Position numbers and translations under genes: made by a program. A stretch of 64,000 bases of DNA from Bemisia tabaci (Eukaryota; Arthropoda; Insecta; Hemiptera; Aleyrodidae): positions 1,178,001-1,242,000 of the forward strand of contig NC_092793.1 of assembly GCF_918797505.1 (NCBI RefSeq). Reading direction: 5' to 3'. The notes below the pieces were generated by a model. The model saw nothing but the letters and a program-made list of their open reading frames with translations. It was not told where the DNA came from and searched no databases. Shown here in pieces: positions 47,801 through 59,800 of this stretch. Within the stretch, counting starts at the first letter, position 1. Every line of letters starts with the position of its first letter.

Positions 47801-50800
47801 TCGTAACTGATACAAACAGATTTATAAATGTATAGTCTGATATTCACTGTCAGTTATAAGCACTGACTTTCCCAAAATCATGAACACTGTCGGGCAATGC
47901 CAGCTGACATTGTTGTTGATATAGTAACACAGAAGCAGCAAACAGCACTCTTCAACCTTCCTGTAGATATGATAAATGATCATGCTTTGCATCTGAGTGA
48001 CAGGAAAATTTGCAAACTTCAAGTCCATGTTGATGATTCTTCACATTTTCTGAAGACTTATCTTAGTTATCAGAAAGAGGTTCGTGCCAAAGAGGTCATT
48101 TTTCAGTCGTGGCGGATACTGTTGAGACTTGACCTATTGATTTCCTAAAAAATGCCCCATCATTCCTCAAAGTTTCAGGCGGTGGGGGGTCAATTACCAA
48201 TCGGCAAAATTTGTGCAAATTTTATCCTCAAAAATTAAAAAGTTTTACGAAACGCGACTTAGACGAGTATTTCCAACGTGACAAGAGGTTTCCGAAAATG
48301 TGCAACATCATAGGGTTTTGTCGTCTTATATTGAAGTTATCGCCTACCAAGCGCCGTAACACTAAAAGAGGACCCTTTTCTCACGACCAGGCTGATTCCC
48401 TAATTTGCCCATTTTTAATTTTGATGAAAAACTGGTGTGTTGTTCCTGACTGTCTGTAGCCCCACTAGATTTTTACTGTGTGCCGGGGAAATTTTTTTTG
48501 TCGCGAGTTGTGAGAGCAGAAAGGAGCAAGTGTCAGGGAAATTGGCCATTTCAAACCGTGCGCGCGGAACCTCAGGAGGGTTTCTCCCCAAGAGAGACTA
48601 GCTAGATGCTGACTAAATGTCTAGCTAGCTAGACTAGATGTGATTTTTTTAAACAGTCGACAAAATGCGTCAATAAAACAAATTTTCATTCTCCCTCTGT
48701 TGCCTTTTGTGATTAGGTGGGCAGCGTTGTCATATTTACTGCAGCTAAGGTCAGAGCTCATTTATTCGTTGCAAAAATGGGCAAATTATTACTATACAAG
48801 TGGTTTTGAAGAATAAAAATGCAGACAACATCTATAATAAACAGTGCTGAAACATACCTGCATTATTTGAGGTCCAATGGTAGAGCATGCACAGATGCAC
48901 GCCCACACGCTTGTCAGAATCGGCGGACAGTTGGCATGGAGTTGATCAATACTACACGTGTAGTTTAAAATTGCCGATTTCCCCGGCCCTCGCTCTTTTC
49001 CGCTCTCATAACTTGCTATGAAAAACTTTCCTTGACATACAGTAAAAAGCTAGGGGGGACTACAGAGAATAAGGAACAACACACCGGTTTTTCATCAAAA
49101 TTAAAAATGGGCTAGTGTAAGAATTGGCCTAGACGTGAAAAAAAGTTGGTCTTGTTTTAGCGTTCCGGCGCTTTTCAGGCGAATTTCCGGGTCTTTCCAG
49201 TTTAAGTTGACACACCCCTATGATGTTAAGCATTTTCTGGCAGCTCTTGTCACGCAGGAAACGCTCCGTCTAAGTTGCGTTTTGCAAGACTTTTTAGTTT
49301 TGGAGAAAAAATTCACGGAAATTTTGCCGATTTGTAACTGACCCACCGCTGCGTCTCCTCAGGCCCACTTTTGGGAGACTTGAAACTTTGAGAAATGAAG
49401 GGGCATTTATCATCATGTTATTTTTTCAGAATGCACAATTAAAGTATTGACAAGTACCTACATAAACCATGTTGATGAGAGATGCAGCTTACCAAGAAGT
49501 AAAGCATGGGGTTCACTATGACAGACTTGAAGCTCTTCCAGGGTGGCTTTACGCGACCTAATCCTATCACATCTTTCTATGAGGCCTTTTTCACCTAGAC
49601 GAGCCCAGACACTCTGCAACCTTCCTCCATGCTCCGCATGCTCAGCATTGTTACCGCACGTGCAACCATGTTTTAGCATAAGACTGTCCCAGCAGAGTCC
49701 AGTCCTCTGACCTTGAGAACTCCTACGATTTTTGAAAATATCATTAGATCCAGAGAAAGCTGTGAGAAACATCCTAAAAACTGATCCCAATTTCAGTTTC
49801 TTTTATGAAAGTCAAGTAAAATTTGTGAATTCATTTTCATATAATGCAAGATCTCTGACTGATTAAAAAGAAAGAGGAGGAAAATTCGAGTACAATAATG
49901 TGAAACCACAAAATACATTTTCAGCTATCTGCAGCCTGATTGTTGAAACTTTATCTGGCTTTGTCAAGAAGATAAGAAAAGACCAAGCCCTATCTGATAT
50001 CGATTTTCGATAATTTCAACAACCTGGCCGCTGCCTGACAGCACCTGCCTCCCCCAAACCAACCCATAAGTTAAAAATGTCCTTACATTTTTGCTTTTTC
50101 CAAGGAAACAGTTTTGATTCAACTAAGTCATAACAGAGCAAACAGAAATAATAATGAAATGAAAACTATTAAAGGATAAGGAAGGCGATCGGGTATTCTT
50201 GATGTTACATGGTTCCTGAGTCAGGGTTTACACCTAGCAAGGGCTACACTCTCTATGCTGCCGACATAACTACCAACTTAGGAGACAACAGTTCTTTGCA
50301 TGCTTTTGAAAAACTACTTTGGTTGAGAATATACCATAGAAAGAAAATCACTCTGGTATTGGAAATGGAGAATAAATCTCCACATGCGTTGAGAAATTTA
50401 CTACCTACATTTAGGAACAATAGTTGGTGGTAATAACAATCTCTGCTTAATTGAAAGACTTAAAATCTTATCGTGACTAGATTGTTAATTTTAAAAAGAA
50501 TCACTAAAAAATAGAGATTTAACTTAGACAACTTAAAAGTATGGAAACAACAATTTTATCGAGAGAGAGTTTTTGACTAGAATTAGAAATTTTTTGTAGA
50601 ATTGATAGCAAAATCCAAGATATATGTTTGTCAGAATATCCACAAAAATAATTCCCCCCTGAATCAATTCTTCATTGAAATGACACACACCGCAATGGTC
50701 ATATTTGGATGATGAAACCACAGAAATGCATGTCTCAGTTTGCAGCATTGAGGATTTTCTATCATACTTCATTTTCTACTTAGAAAACTACGAAACTTCA

Positions 50801-53800
50801 TTTCTTGAAAACTTTAGCAATTTTTCTCTCAATGTGAAAAATACTCTGTAAAAATGTCAAGGCATGATGTAAATTTGATTTCTCCTTGTAAAGAATGAAA
50901 TCGGAGCCGAGATTTCGCAACAACCTAGATACGCAATTTTACAGTTTTAATCACCGTCGATTCAGCATCGATCCAAAGTTCACTTCCAAAATTTTCTTTT
51001 CATCAATTTCACGATTTTATATCCTTTGTTGACGAAATGAAGTGGCATTGTCACTGCATAGAAGAATCAAGTTAAGGCTATCGCCATTGCGTGCATTTTT
51101 GCTCGGTACTCCAATTACTATACACCTGCGCTCTGCCGGCCGGCCATGCAGGTTCTATAGCGACGACTATCTGACTGAGCTTCCCCTTAACTGAGGGGAT
51201 CCCAACAGAAAGCCCTCGCCCTTGCCCACCAACTCGAAAATCCCGTTATCAGGCCAAGAAAAATAAGGACGTGGATAATCTTCCCGGACTATGTTTTCCG
51301 CAATATGCCGGCAAGTACTTTGTCACTACACATATTATCGAAATATGTAGTTTTTGTACTTTGCTTGAGTTACTTAAACATGAGTTACTAGCTTGTGTGG
51401 GAAAATCCATACAAAAAAATCCAAAGCTGATACCTCAGATAAAACTGCATTTTATAGAGGACAGCCAAAATCAAACATATAGTTAACTCACAGTTACTTA
51501 TATACACAGTTGATTACAAAGGTATAGTTATATATAACTATATATAACTAGATGAAACTACATATAACTATATACAACTAGATAAAACTATTTATAACTG
51601 TATACAGTAAAAACACAATAAAAACAGAGGGAAACAAGGCTAAAATTTATGAAAACATTTCACGACATTTCGGCTGGTGACCCAAGCCATTATCAACTGC
51701 TGAAATAAATACAAAATTAAAAATAAGGCTAAAAAAACAAAACTACATTAAAAACCATATGATCAGCCCCGACGAAAATTAGGACTGACAAGATGTAAAC
51801 AACCTCATCAACCCTCATCAAGATTCAATGTTCAGCAGTGCCAGTCAACTCTCTGTAATGCCACATACTGCTAAGATTGGGACTTATGTCCCAACTTGGA
51901 GAAACGAGTGGTAGAGGAAACTAAGTTTGCTTACATCAAATCGAGCACTACACACCTTTCCCCCATATTTTAAAATTTAAATCATTTCTGTTAACATATG
52001 CTGGAAATCTTTTTTTTCATGACCTAAGATTTTAACTTCACCAAAATTAAATTCATGGCCTGTCTCCTGCTGGTGTTTGTGTAGGGCAATGACTTCTTTG
52101 CGGTCATATTTAGGGCCACTAAACCTCTAAGATAAATTACTCTTAGTCTGGCCCATGTACGCCAAATCACAGTTATTACAAGAAATATGATTAACTACTC
52201 CGGCTGCATCCAACTTAGTGGTTTCAGCTTTAAGCTTAGACAAAAGGCTCTGCAAAGTGTTTTATCTTTTATGAACCACCTGATAATCTCTGTGTCTGAA
52301 TAGTTTCTGTGTAACCCTGAAAGATTCTCAGAAAAATACGGCACAGAATGGATGCTCACAACTTTTCCAACCAACATTGAAAGTGTTATTAAGGTCAGTC
52401 TCCCAGGTCTTACCTACATTGCTTAAAACTCCTCTAAAGATGTTGTCAACAAATTTTTCTGAGTGGCAGTTTTCCATGAGTAATGTTTTCACAACCCTGA
52501 TCATTTCAAAGCGAAACTTCCTGGGCGACAGACCAATTATGCGAAGCTATAAATTAAGGCCCACATTTTTTTTTCAGATAAGTGGGCTGAACAGATAAAA
52601 AATTGACATAGCGGCCCGAGGCCATGGGTTTCTGGTACTTTTACACATCACCTTGTTGTTTACGTGATATAAAGTCATGTCTAAAAAGTTTATAATGTGA
52701 TTATTTTCTACCTCCAGAGTAAACTGGATGGAGGGATGAATGCTGTTAAATAATGCGAATAGAAAATTGATTTCTTCCTCCCGGACGCACTCGTAACTAT
52801 GTATAACTATATGAGTGTGTGATGGTGTGAGTGTGTGATGGTGTGAGTGTGTGATGGTGTATTTAACTCTTCAAATATTTCACATCAAACACAATTTGCT
52901 CAAAGAGGATTATTCCAAATTAAGATAGTAACATTTTTATTCACATTGGTTACAAAAAATTTTAATTTCATCCTCACAAGAACACCATAATCTACTTGAA
53001 TCAAAACGAGGACTTAAGTGTTCCAGCAGGCTTCTCAAGAAGCAGTATTCCTTCCGCACCTTTTGAGTTCCCCAAAGTGTTAACAATGTGAAACAGCTAA
53101 ACGAAAGCGTTGATAATGCAGTTGTCATATTTTCATACCGCAGAGACTTTGAAGGTAATGTTTAGTGTGCAATTTTACTCAAGGAGATTATTATTTTTCA
53201 TGAGCAAGCAGTTTCAATTCATGTATGGAAAAACAATTGTTTCTTAGGAGTTACTTTCAATAATTTTCATGGCACAAATCAAGTTTTATGTGAGTGTCTA
53301 ATGGTCTATTCTGTAGAAAACAATCGTCAAATTGAAACTGAATAGTAAATGGGTCAGAGATAAAATGAATTAAGTTACCTCAGCATCTTCGGAGATGAAA
53401 ACATAAATGAGGAGGATGTTTCATTTCCAAGAGCTACTAGGGGACTAGACAAAGTTCTCGAGAGAGGTCTTGAAGATCTAGGACTAAAGGCTGAACCTGA
53501 AACATTAAAATTACAAAGATAAAATTGCACTCTACTACAATCATTATTTTACTTATTTTTACTTTCTCATTACCCTAGGGTAGAGGAAGTATTGTCATCC
53601 TCCAAGAAAAAAAAAAGAAAGTTGAAATTTCATCATTTCTAGACGTTTTAAGGTCCCTGGAGTCAAAATAACCATACTTTAAAAAAGAATGCCTTTAATT
53701 CTTGAAAAGTGGGCATCAAACACACCACCTGGGTCATTAATTTATGTTCCTAAAAGATTTTTGGAGTAAACTCAAAATTCAAGGAATACAGGTCATACGG

Positions 53801-56800
53801 TGAGGGCACTTTGTTCCGCAAAATCACACGAAGAGCTCACTTTGACGGACTGGAGGTTTTGAAAAAATGCCTTTAATTCTTTAAAAGTTGGCACAAAAGC
53901 ACCACCTGAGTCATTAATTTAAGTTCCTCAGAGATCTTTGGACTAAATTCAAAATTGAAGGGTTACACGTCATATAGCGAGGGCACTTTGATCACACAAA
54001 GAGCTCACCGAGAGGTGCTTTAGATTTTATAAAAAGGCATTCATCTTGTGAGAGTTGGCGCGAAGCACCACCTAGGTCAATAATTTAAATTCCTAAAAGA
54101 TCTTTGGACTAATCTCATAATTGCAGAGGTTCCGATGACGAACGGTCAAGTCTCCGATAAATGAGTTGGAACGCTCCTGGGTAACAGCAGCAAATGCTTT
54201 GAGTCAGGTGAAACCTAGAATTTCAAATGCATTATATAATGCATCATATACTATCTCCAAAATGACTCCGTAGGTATACACCAAGCAAAATTAGACAATT
54301 AATTAGGTAGAATGACGCCATTGTCTATTAGGTAAATTTCGCGAGGCTGTGAAATACTGCATATTTTTCAGAGGCTGGAGTATGCAACCCGCACTCACAT
54401 ACACAAAAATAGAAGAAAATCACAATTTTTTCATTTTGTGAAACATGAAAAGGGACCCGAATTTTTCAATATCTTTCAGAAATTTCTGAAATTTCAAGAC
54501 TATATTTTTACTAGCCGTTCTGGGCGCGCTTCGCGGGCCCAGAACGCCTAGCCGGGGGCTACGCCCCCTGGACCCCCGGTCACTCGCTACGCGAGTGACA
54601 TTCGGCTCGCTTCGCGAGCCGATTTTGTAGTAGTTGCACATTTTTTATCACTATATTTTGAAGATTTCATAGAAAACATTATGAAATTCTCACTCCACAA
54701 TTAACTTGTAGAATAATAATGGCAGGGCAAGAAATAGACTATATCTTAAAATGGACGGTTCCCACTTGTTAGTAAAAACAGCCAACACCACGTGAAGGTG
54801 AGGAACCATCGTTAGCCACTTTTTTTTTTTCTTTACTTTTCTGAAAAAAATTTACTGAAATTTTAGTTGCGTCCCCTAAAAGGAAACACGGAGAAAAAAA
54901 TTTGTGCATGGAACCCGAAGCTGAGATCATATGGATCTCTGAAGTTTTCGGATCACGCATCCGAAAAGTCAAGGTCCATCTGCCGAAGTTCGGGTCAGAC
55001 AATTGAAGTAGTTCGGTATATACCGAAGATTTCAGGTCACACATCTGAAGTACTCGGTGCATACCGAAGTGCTTCAGATTTCTGACTCAGAGATTTAGGA
55101 CAGTAGAGAACCAAGGAAATCACAGTAGAACAGAGAAAAAAATACAGTCGAATAAATAAAGAAAACTATTATCGAAGAAATTCTAATTATTAGAAAGTAA
55201 TTAGCTGGCGTAATCAATGCGTAGCTGCATAGGAGCATGAGCGAGATTTATCATCAACTGACCGCTGGCCGCTAGGTACCTGGGTGGGCGAGCGACAATA
55301 CGTAAGCGGTGGCATATGGTTCGATTGACAGAGGAGTGGGGAACGGTCAGACGTAGGGGAAAGGTTCAGGCTGAACCGTTCAGCACAGCGCAGCGTCAGT
55401 CACCGGGTGGGGAAGAGAGTCCGGGAGGGGACACTTCCCCTCGAGTGAAATAGAAAAAGGCAGAATCCTTCGAAGTTTATATTAATGATAAAATTTTGCC
55501 ACCGTGATCCTAGAGATGAATGCCTCAATGCTTTCTCTGCGGAGTTCACCTCTTATATCGGAATTTCTCTCATACCATCAGACCCCAACGAGTTGTCTTA
55601 ATATGTTTTGAAGAGCTTCTGTCTGCTTGACGTTAGAGGGTGATGCACAGCCCTACATTTGACAACCATAAGCCCAGATTGGCCTTATCCTGGATTACAA
55701 ATCAAAATTTTAAAGTCTAACTTTAACTTTGATCGGCGACCGAGCAGTCACATCCTTTGTCCGTGTTTTGACTTGATCTGTTTCTTTTAGGTCAGTATAG
55801 TGAAGAAGACAAATATTTAAATATGTTTTCCAGTTTAATGTAGGATCCATGATAAGGCCAAGGTATTTTGCCTTAAAAACATTAGGAATGGGAGTGTATA
55901 CGTATGGCCTCAGGGTAATACTCGATTCTCCGATTTTGAGGCATTCAGCACAGTACGGGTGTTTACAGTCCAAACTCGAAAATCTTCCAGACAAGATTGT
56001 AAGTCTTCGATCGTTGTTTCATATTTTGAACTGGATGACGAAATGGCTGTCATCCGCAAAACACCTGTAGTTTACCGTTTTCAGGCATAGGTACATCAGA
56101 AGAGAATGTGCTACAAAAATTCCGTGAAATTTCCCTGACTTTTCCTGGTTACTCAAAGTTCCCTAACAATTTCCGTTTTCCCTGACACCTACTACCCTGA
56201 TTTTTTAAGACACTCAAACTGCAAATAAACTTTTCAAACTGATCAATCCTAAAGTTGGTCACCCCTATCTTATTCAATCTTCTGGAAAAATGCAGAGCTA
56301 AGATTATCAGACGAAAGTTTATTGTCAAACAGAATTTTCTGAAACTTTTCTAAAATACAATGAGACTACTATAACTCAGTTTGAATTGAGCAGTCGAGGA
56401 TAAATCCAGATAAGCAGGGTACCGATTAAAATGGCTTTCCTCATGTCATCACACACATTTTCTAATTTTGCTCCCTAATTTTGACAAGTAATTGACTAAG
56501 CACAAAAAGGCTTCTAGGAGTATTTGAGGAACCTATTGACCGAACAAAGATGTAATAAATCTTAAGTTTTCATTGGAACCACTGGAAATTGCGAAATTTT
56601 GATTCATAAGAGCATGTCAACGAATCAAGCAAGAGTGATGGAAGTGTAGAGCGCGGAGTGGGACGGAAAGGTGTCAAAACGGGACATTCGCTTATTTGAC
56701 GATATATTATCGCCGAATCTACTCGAAAATTGGCATTTAAGGTCATTTTGGGGCAAGGAATCCAATTTTATGTTCAATCTTTGGTTCATAGTAAAGATTC

Positions 56801-59800
56801 CGTAAAAAAAAACTTTGCTACCAAGTCTCTGTTTTAATCCATTTGATAAATAGATTAGCATGATTATGATGGAGATTTAACACGCTTGTCATTCGGCTTT
56901 TTTCATTGAAAAAATGTATTAATCCTGAAATTGAGATACTTCTTCATAAAGATATCCCTCTCCCCTCCCATCTTCTTCCTTGTCACAAAAACCACAGCAA
57001 TGTTCAACTAGGGGAAAAATTTCACTTCACTACGTCCACTCTCCATCCTAACTGATTCTTTTTGTTTTGGATCAATTTGTTCAGGTTTTTTTTTTTTTTC
57101 AAAAACTTTTCCTCTCCTATTTTGACACGCCACTTTTTGAAGTCTAGTTTGTACGCGATGTGTAACAGGCACTTAAAAGACCTGATCTGAAGATATAAGG
57201 GAGAAATTCTATACTTCAGAGCTCAAAATTTCTCAAGGGCTCGTCTGCTCTTCTGCAATAACATTCATTTGAACAAAGTAGCGCCACACATATAACAACT
57301 TGGAAGTGGCTTATTGCCACTTAAAATATTACACATTCTTCTGTCAAACATGGTGCTGTGCAGGTCATGAGACAGACAAATTGTCTACTTCAGTTGAACT
57401 TAAATTTTCGATTTGAGACTGGATGTAAGACACTGTTTCTGTCACTACTTCATTCGATTCTTTGACAAATGAAAAGATGAAAACTGGATCTACAGAATGA
57501 AATGGAGGATGACCATTGCAATCATGATCCCGCATGTTAGATAAGCATAGCAGGAAGCTGATAAGCGGCGCAGCGGCGGCGGCGGCGGTCAGCAACGCAG
57601 CCCGATGCACTCAAACTCGAACGTCCATCAGTCTGTATGAGCGCTCGATTTTAAGCAATCTGCACTGATGTTTTCGCTTGTAACTTCCCAAGTCAGAGGA
57701 AGTTTGAAAAAAACTGATATGATCCTGAAAGCTAAGGATACGCAGATTCTCAATTTGCAAACCGTTTTGTGGACATGCATGGAGATTATTTTAAAACTCT
57801 AGCTGAATTTCGAACTTTAGTTTTTTCACTTGGCCATTCTGAATTCGCTCTCTGGCTCCCAAGAAATAAGAACAAATCATCATTACAGACCTAAACAAAA
57901 AGCCTACGTCTGTATTAAAGTGTTATAACAAAAAACTGCACTGAAACTCATCCCCGAATTTACAGGAGCTTGTACAAGATGCGCTGTTACCTCTTTTTTT
58001 GTATTCCCAAAACACACGTTTCTCTACAACTGCCATTGCAATGTTTTTCAACTTGTTAAAACCTTCGTTATTTTGAAAGTTTGGACAAATAACTTCTATG
58101 CTTTTGATTTTTGCTTTTAATGAATTTCATTTTTACCGTGAATGTCCTGTTTCTGTAATGGGCCCGTCCCTATGTGGAGCAGATGCAGTTACACAGTGGA
58201 GCTAGACGATGCCTGTTTGCATTGATTTTCTTTCCTTGAATGAAATCTGAAGACTATGGTTTACAATGTTCTTACATTAGCGAGTCTAACATTTTCGTTC
58301 AGCCCAGTAGCTATGTAGTCATCTCCAGGAATCGATGAGTACCTTCAGATGCCTTTAATTTATATAGATACAAATTTTTAAGAGCAGCCCGAGACAATGA
58401 TAACAGTGGAAAAACAAGAAGGAAAAACGGAGGAGAAAAAAATTGTTTTACTGATTAGTGCTGCCATCTGTAAGTGAACCGCTAACTAGCATGTCGATCA
58501 TTTCCGGTCAATGATGCTGGCATCGAGGTGCCTTGTTTGTTATCAATTTTCTCTTTTTCTCAGATCCCGGCCACCACCATGTGGGGCTCCGGTTCTTCTC
58601 GTATATTCTTAAATTTTTTAGTTTCCGACTGAAAATGACTCAACTTGAGTCTAACCGTCCCGGGTTTTCTTGATTGTGTATTTTTAGCCTTGTTTCCCGT
58701 TTTTCCTCCTTGTTTTTCCACTGTTTAATTTATACAGTGTGGCCCAGACCTACCGTACCAGGGCTTTTTTTCGATTAATTTGGGTCTTACGAAGTCTGGG
58801 ATCGCGGAAATGAATAGGGAATCGGCCCCAAGAAATCCGAATTTCATGGTCCCAGAGCCCCCTGGCAGCCCTTGGGGGAATAAAAAGAGGGGTCCGTACT
58901 TTAAAAGTACTTAAAAAGGTATTTTGGACACGGATGGGCCGATTGTGGATTTCACGTTGTCGATTTAGCTAAAAATTTCCGTACGTGCTGATTCGGATGA
59001 AATAATTTCAAAATTTTTACATTAACCCTGACTTTTGAAGTACGGACCCCCCTGTTACCCCCCAAGGGACGCCACGGGGGCTCTGGGACCATGAAATTCG
59101 GATTTCTTGGGTCGATTCCCTATTCATCCCCGCGATCCTGGACTTCGTCGACCCAAACTAACCGGAAAAAAACCCCGGTACGGTAGGTCTGGGCCACCCT
59201 GTATATACGACAGATAACACTACATACAGGGTTATCCAAAAGTCACCTACCACCCCTGTAACTTTTTTCCAAATTGAGATAGAAGTCTGAAACTCTGAGA
59301 ATGTTCCTCGGTTTAAGGTAGCAACTTTTTGGTCTCCCCAAAATTTTGGGGGGCGGCCCCTCCTAAGGGGGGCGGGGGCTAACTTTTTTTTTCAAATAGC
59401 AACCCCCCTTTTGTGATACCTCATTCGAAAGATAATAAAAAAAGAAAATTTTTGGCGCAAACTGCAGGTCAAAATGTTGATTTTTGACAAAATGGCGGCC
59501 GGTCAAAGTTCAAAATGGCGGGAATTTGACATCTCCGTTTTTTATCGGCGGATTGGTCTGAAACTCAGAATCCTAGGGTTTCTTGGGACGAGAAAAACGA
59601 TTCTGGCATTAGTTGTCCAGAAATGTCAGTCCTTTTCAAAATGGCGGCGGTTAAAATGGCGGCTTAGAGCGGGAAGTGGATATTCAGGCTGCTTATCGTC
59701 GGATTCGTATGAGACTTGGTATCCGGGGGTATTTTGGCACGAAAAGAACGAATCTTTAATTGGATTTTTGAAATTTTGAAAAACTTTAAAATTGCGGTAA

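Noticed and set aside
50209..50433. 74-codon plus-strand frame
   Set aside because: It is isolated and unrecognised, with no evidence beyond openness.
54512..54612. GC-rich hairpins considered as bacterial contamination or REP sequences
   Set aside because: The flanks are continuous with insect-type intron DNA and the end fits a Helitron 3' terminus.
57365..57610. Considered as an additional HDAC4-like exon
   Set aside because: The exons at 61148-61292 and 53379-53496 join in phase (G|GT) without it, and it ends in a stop.
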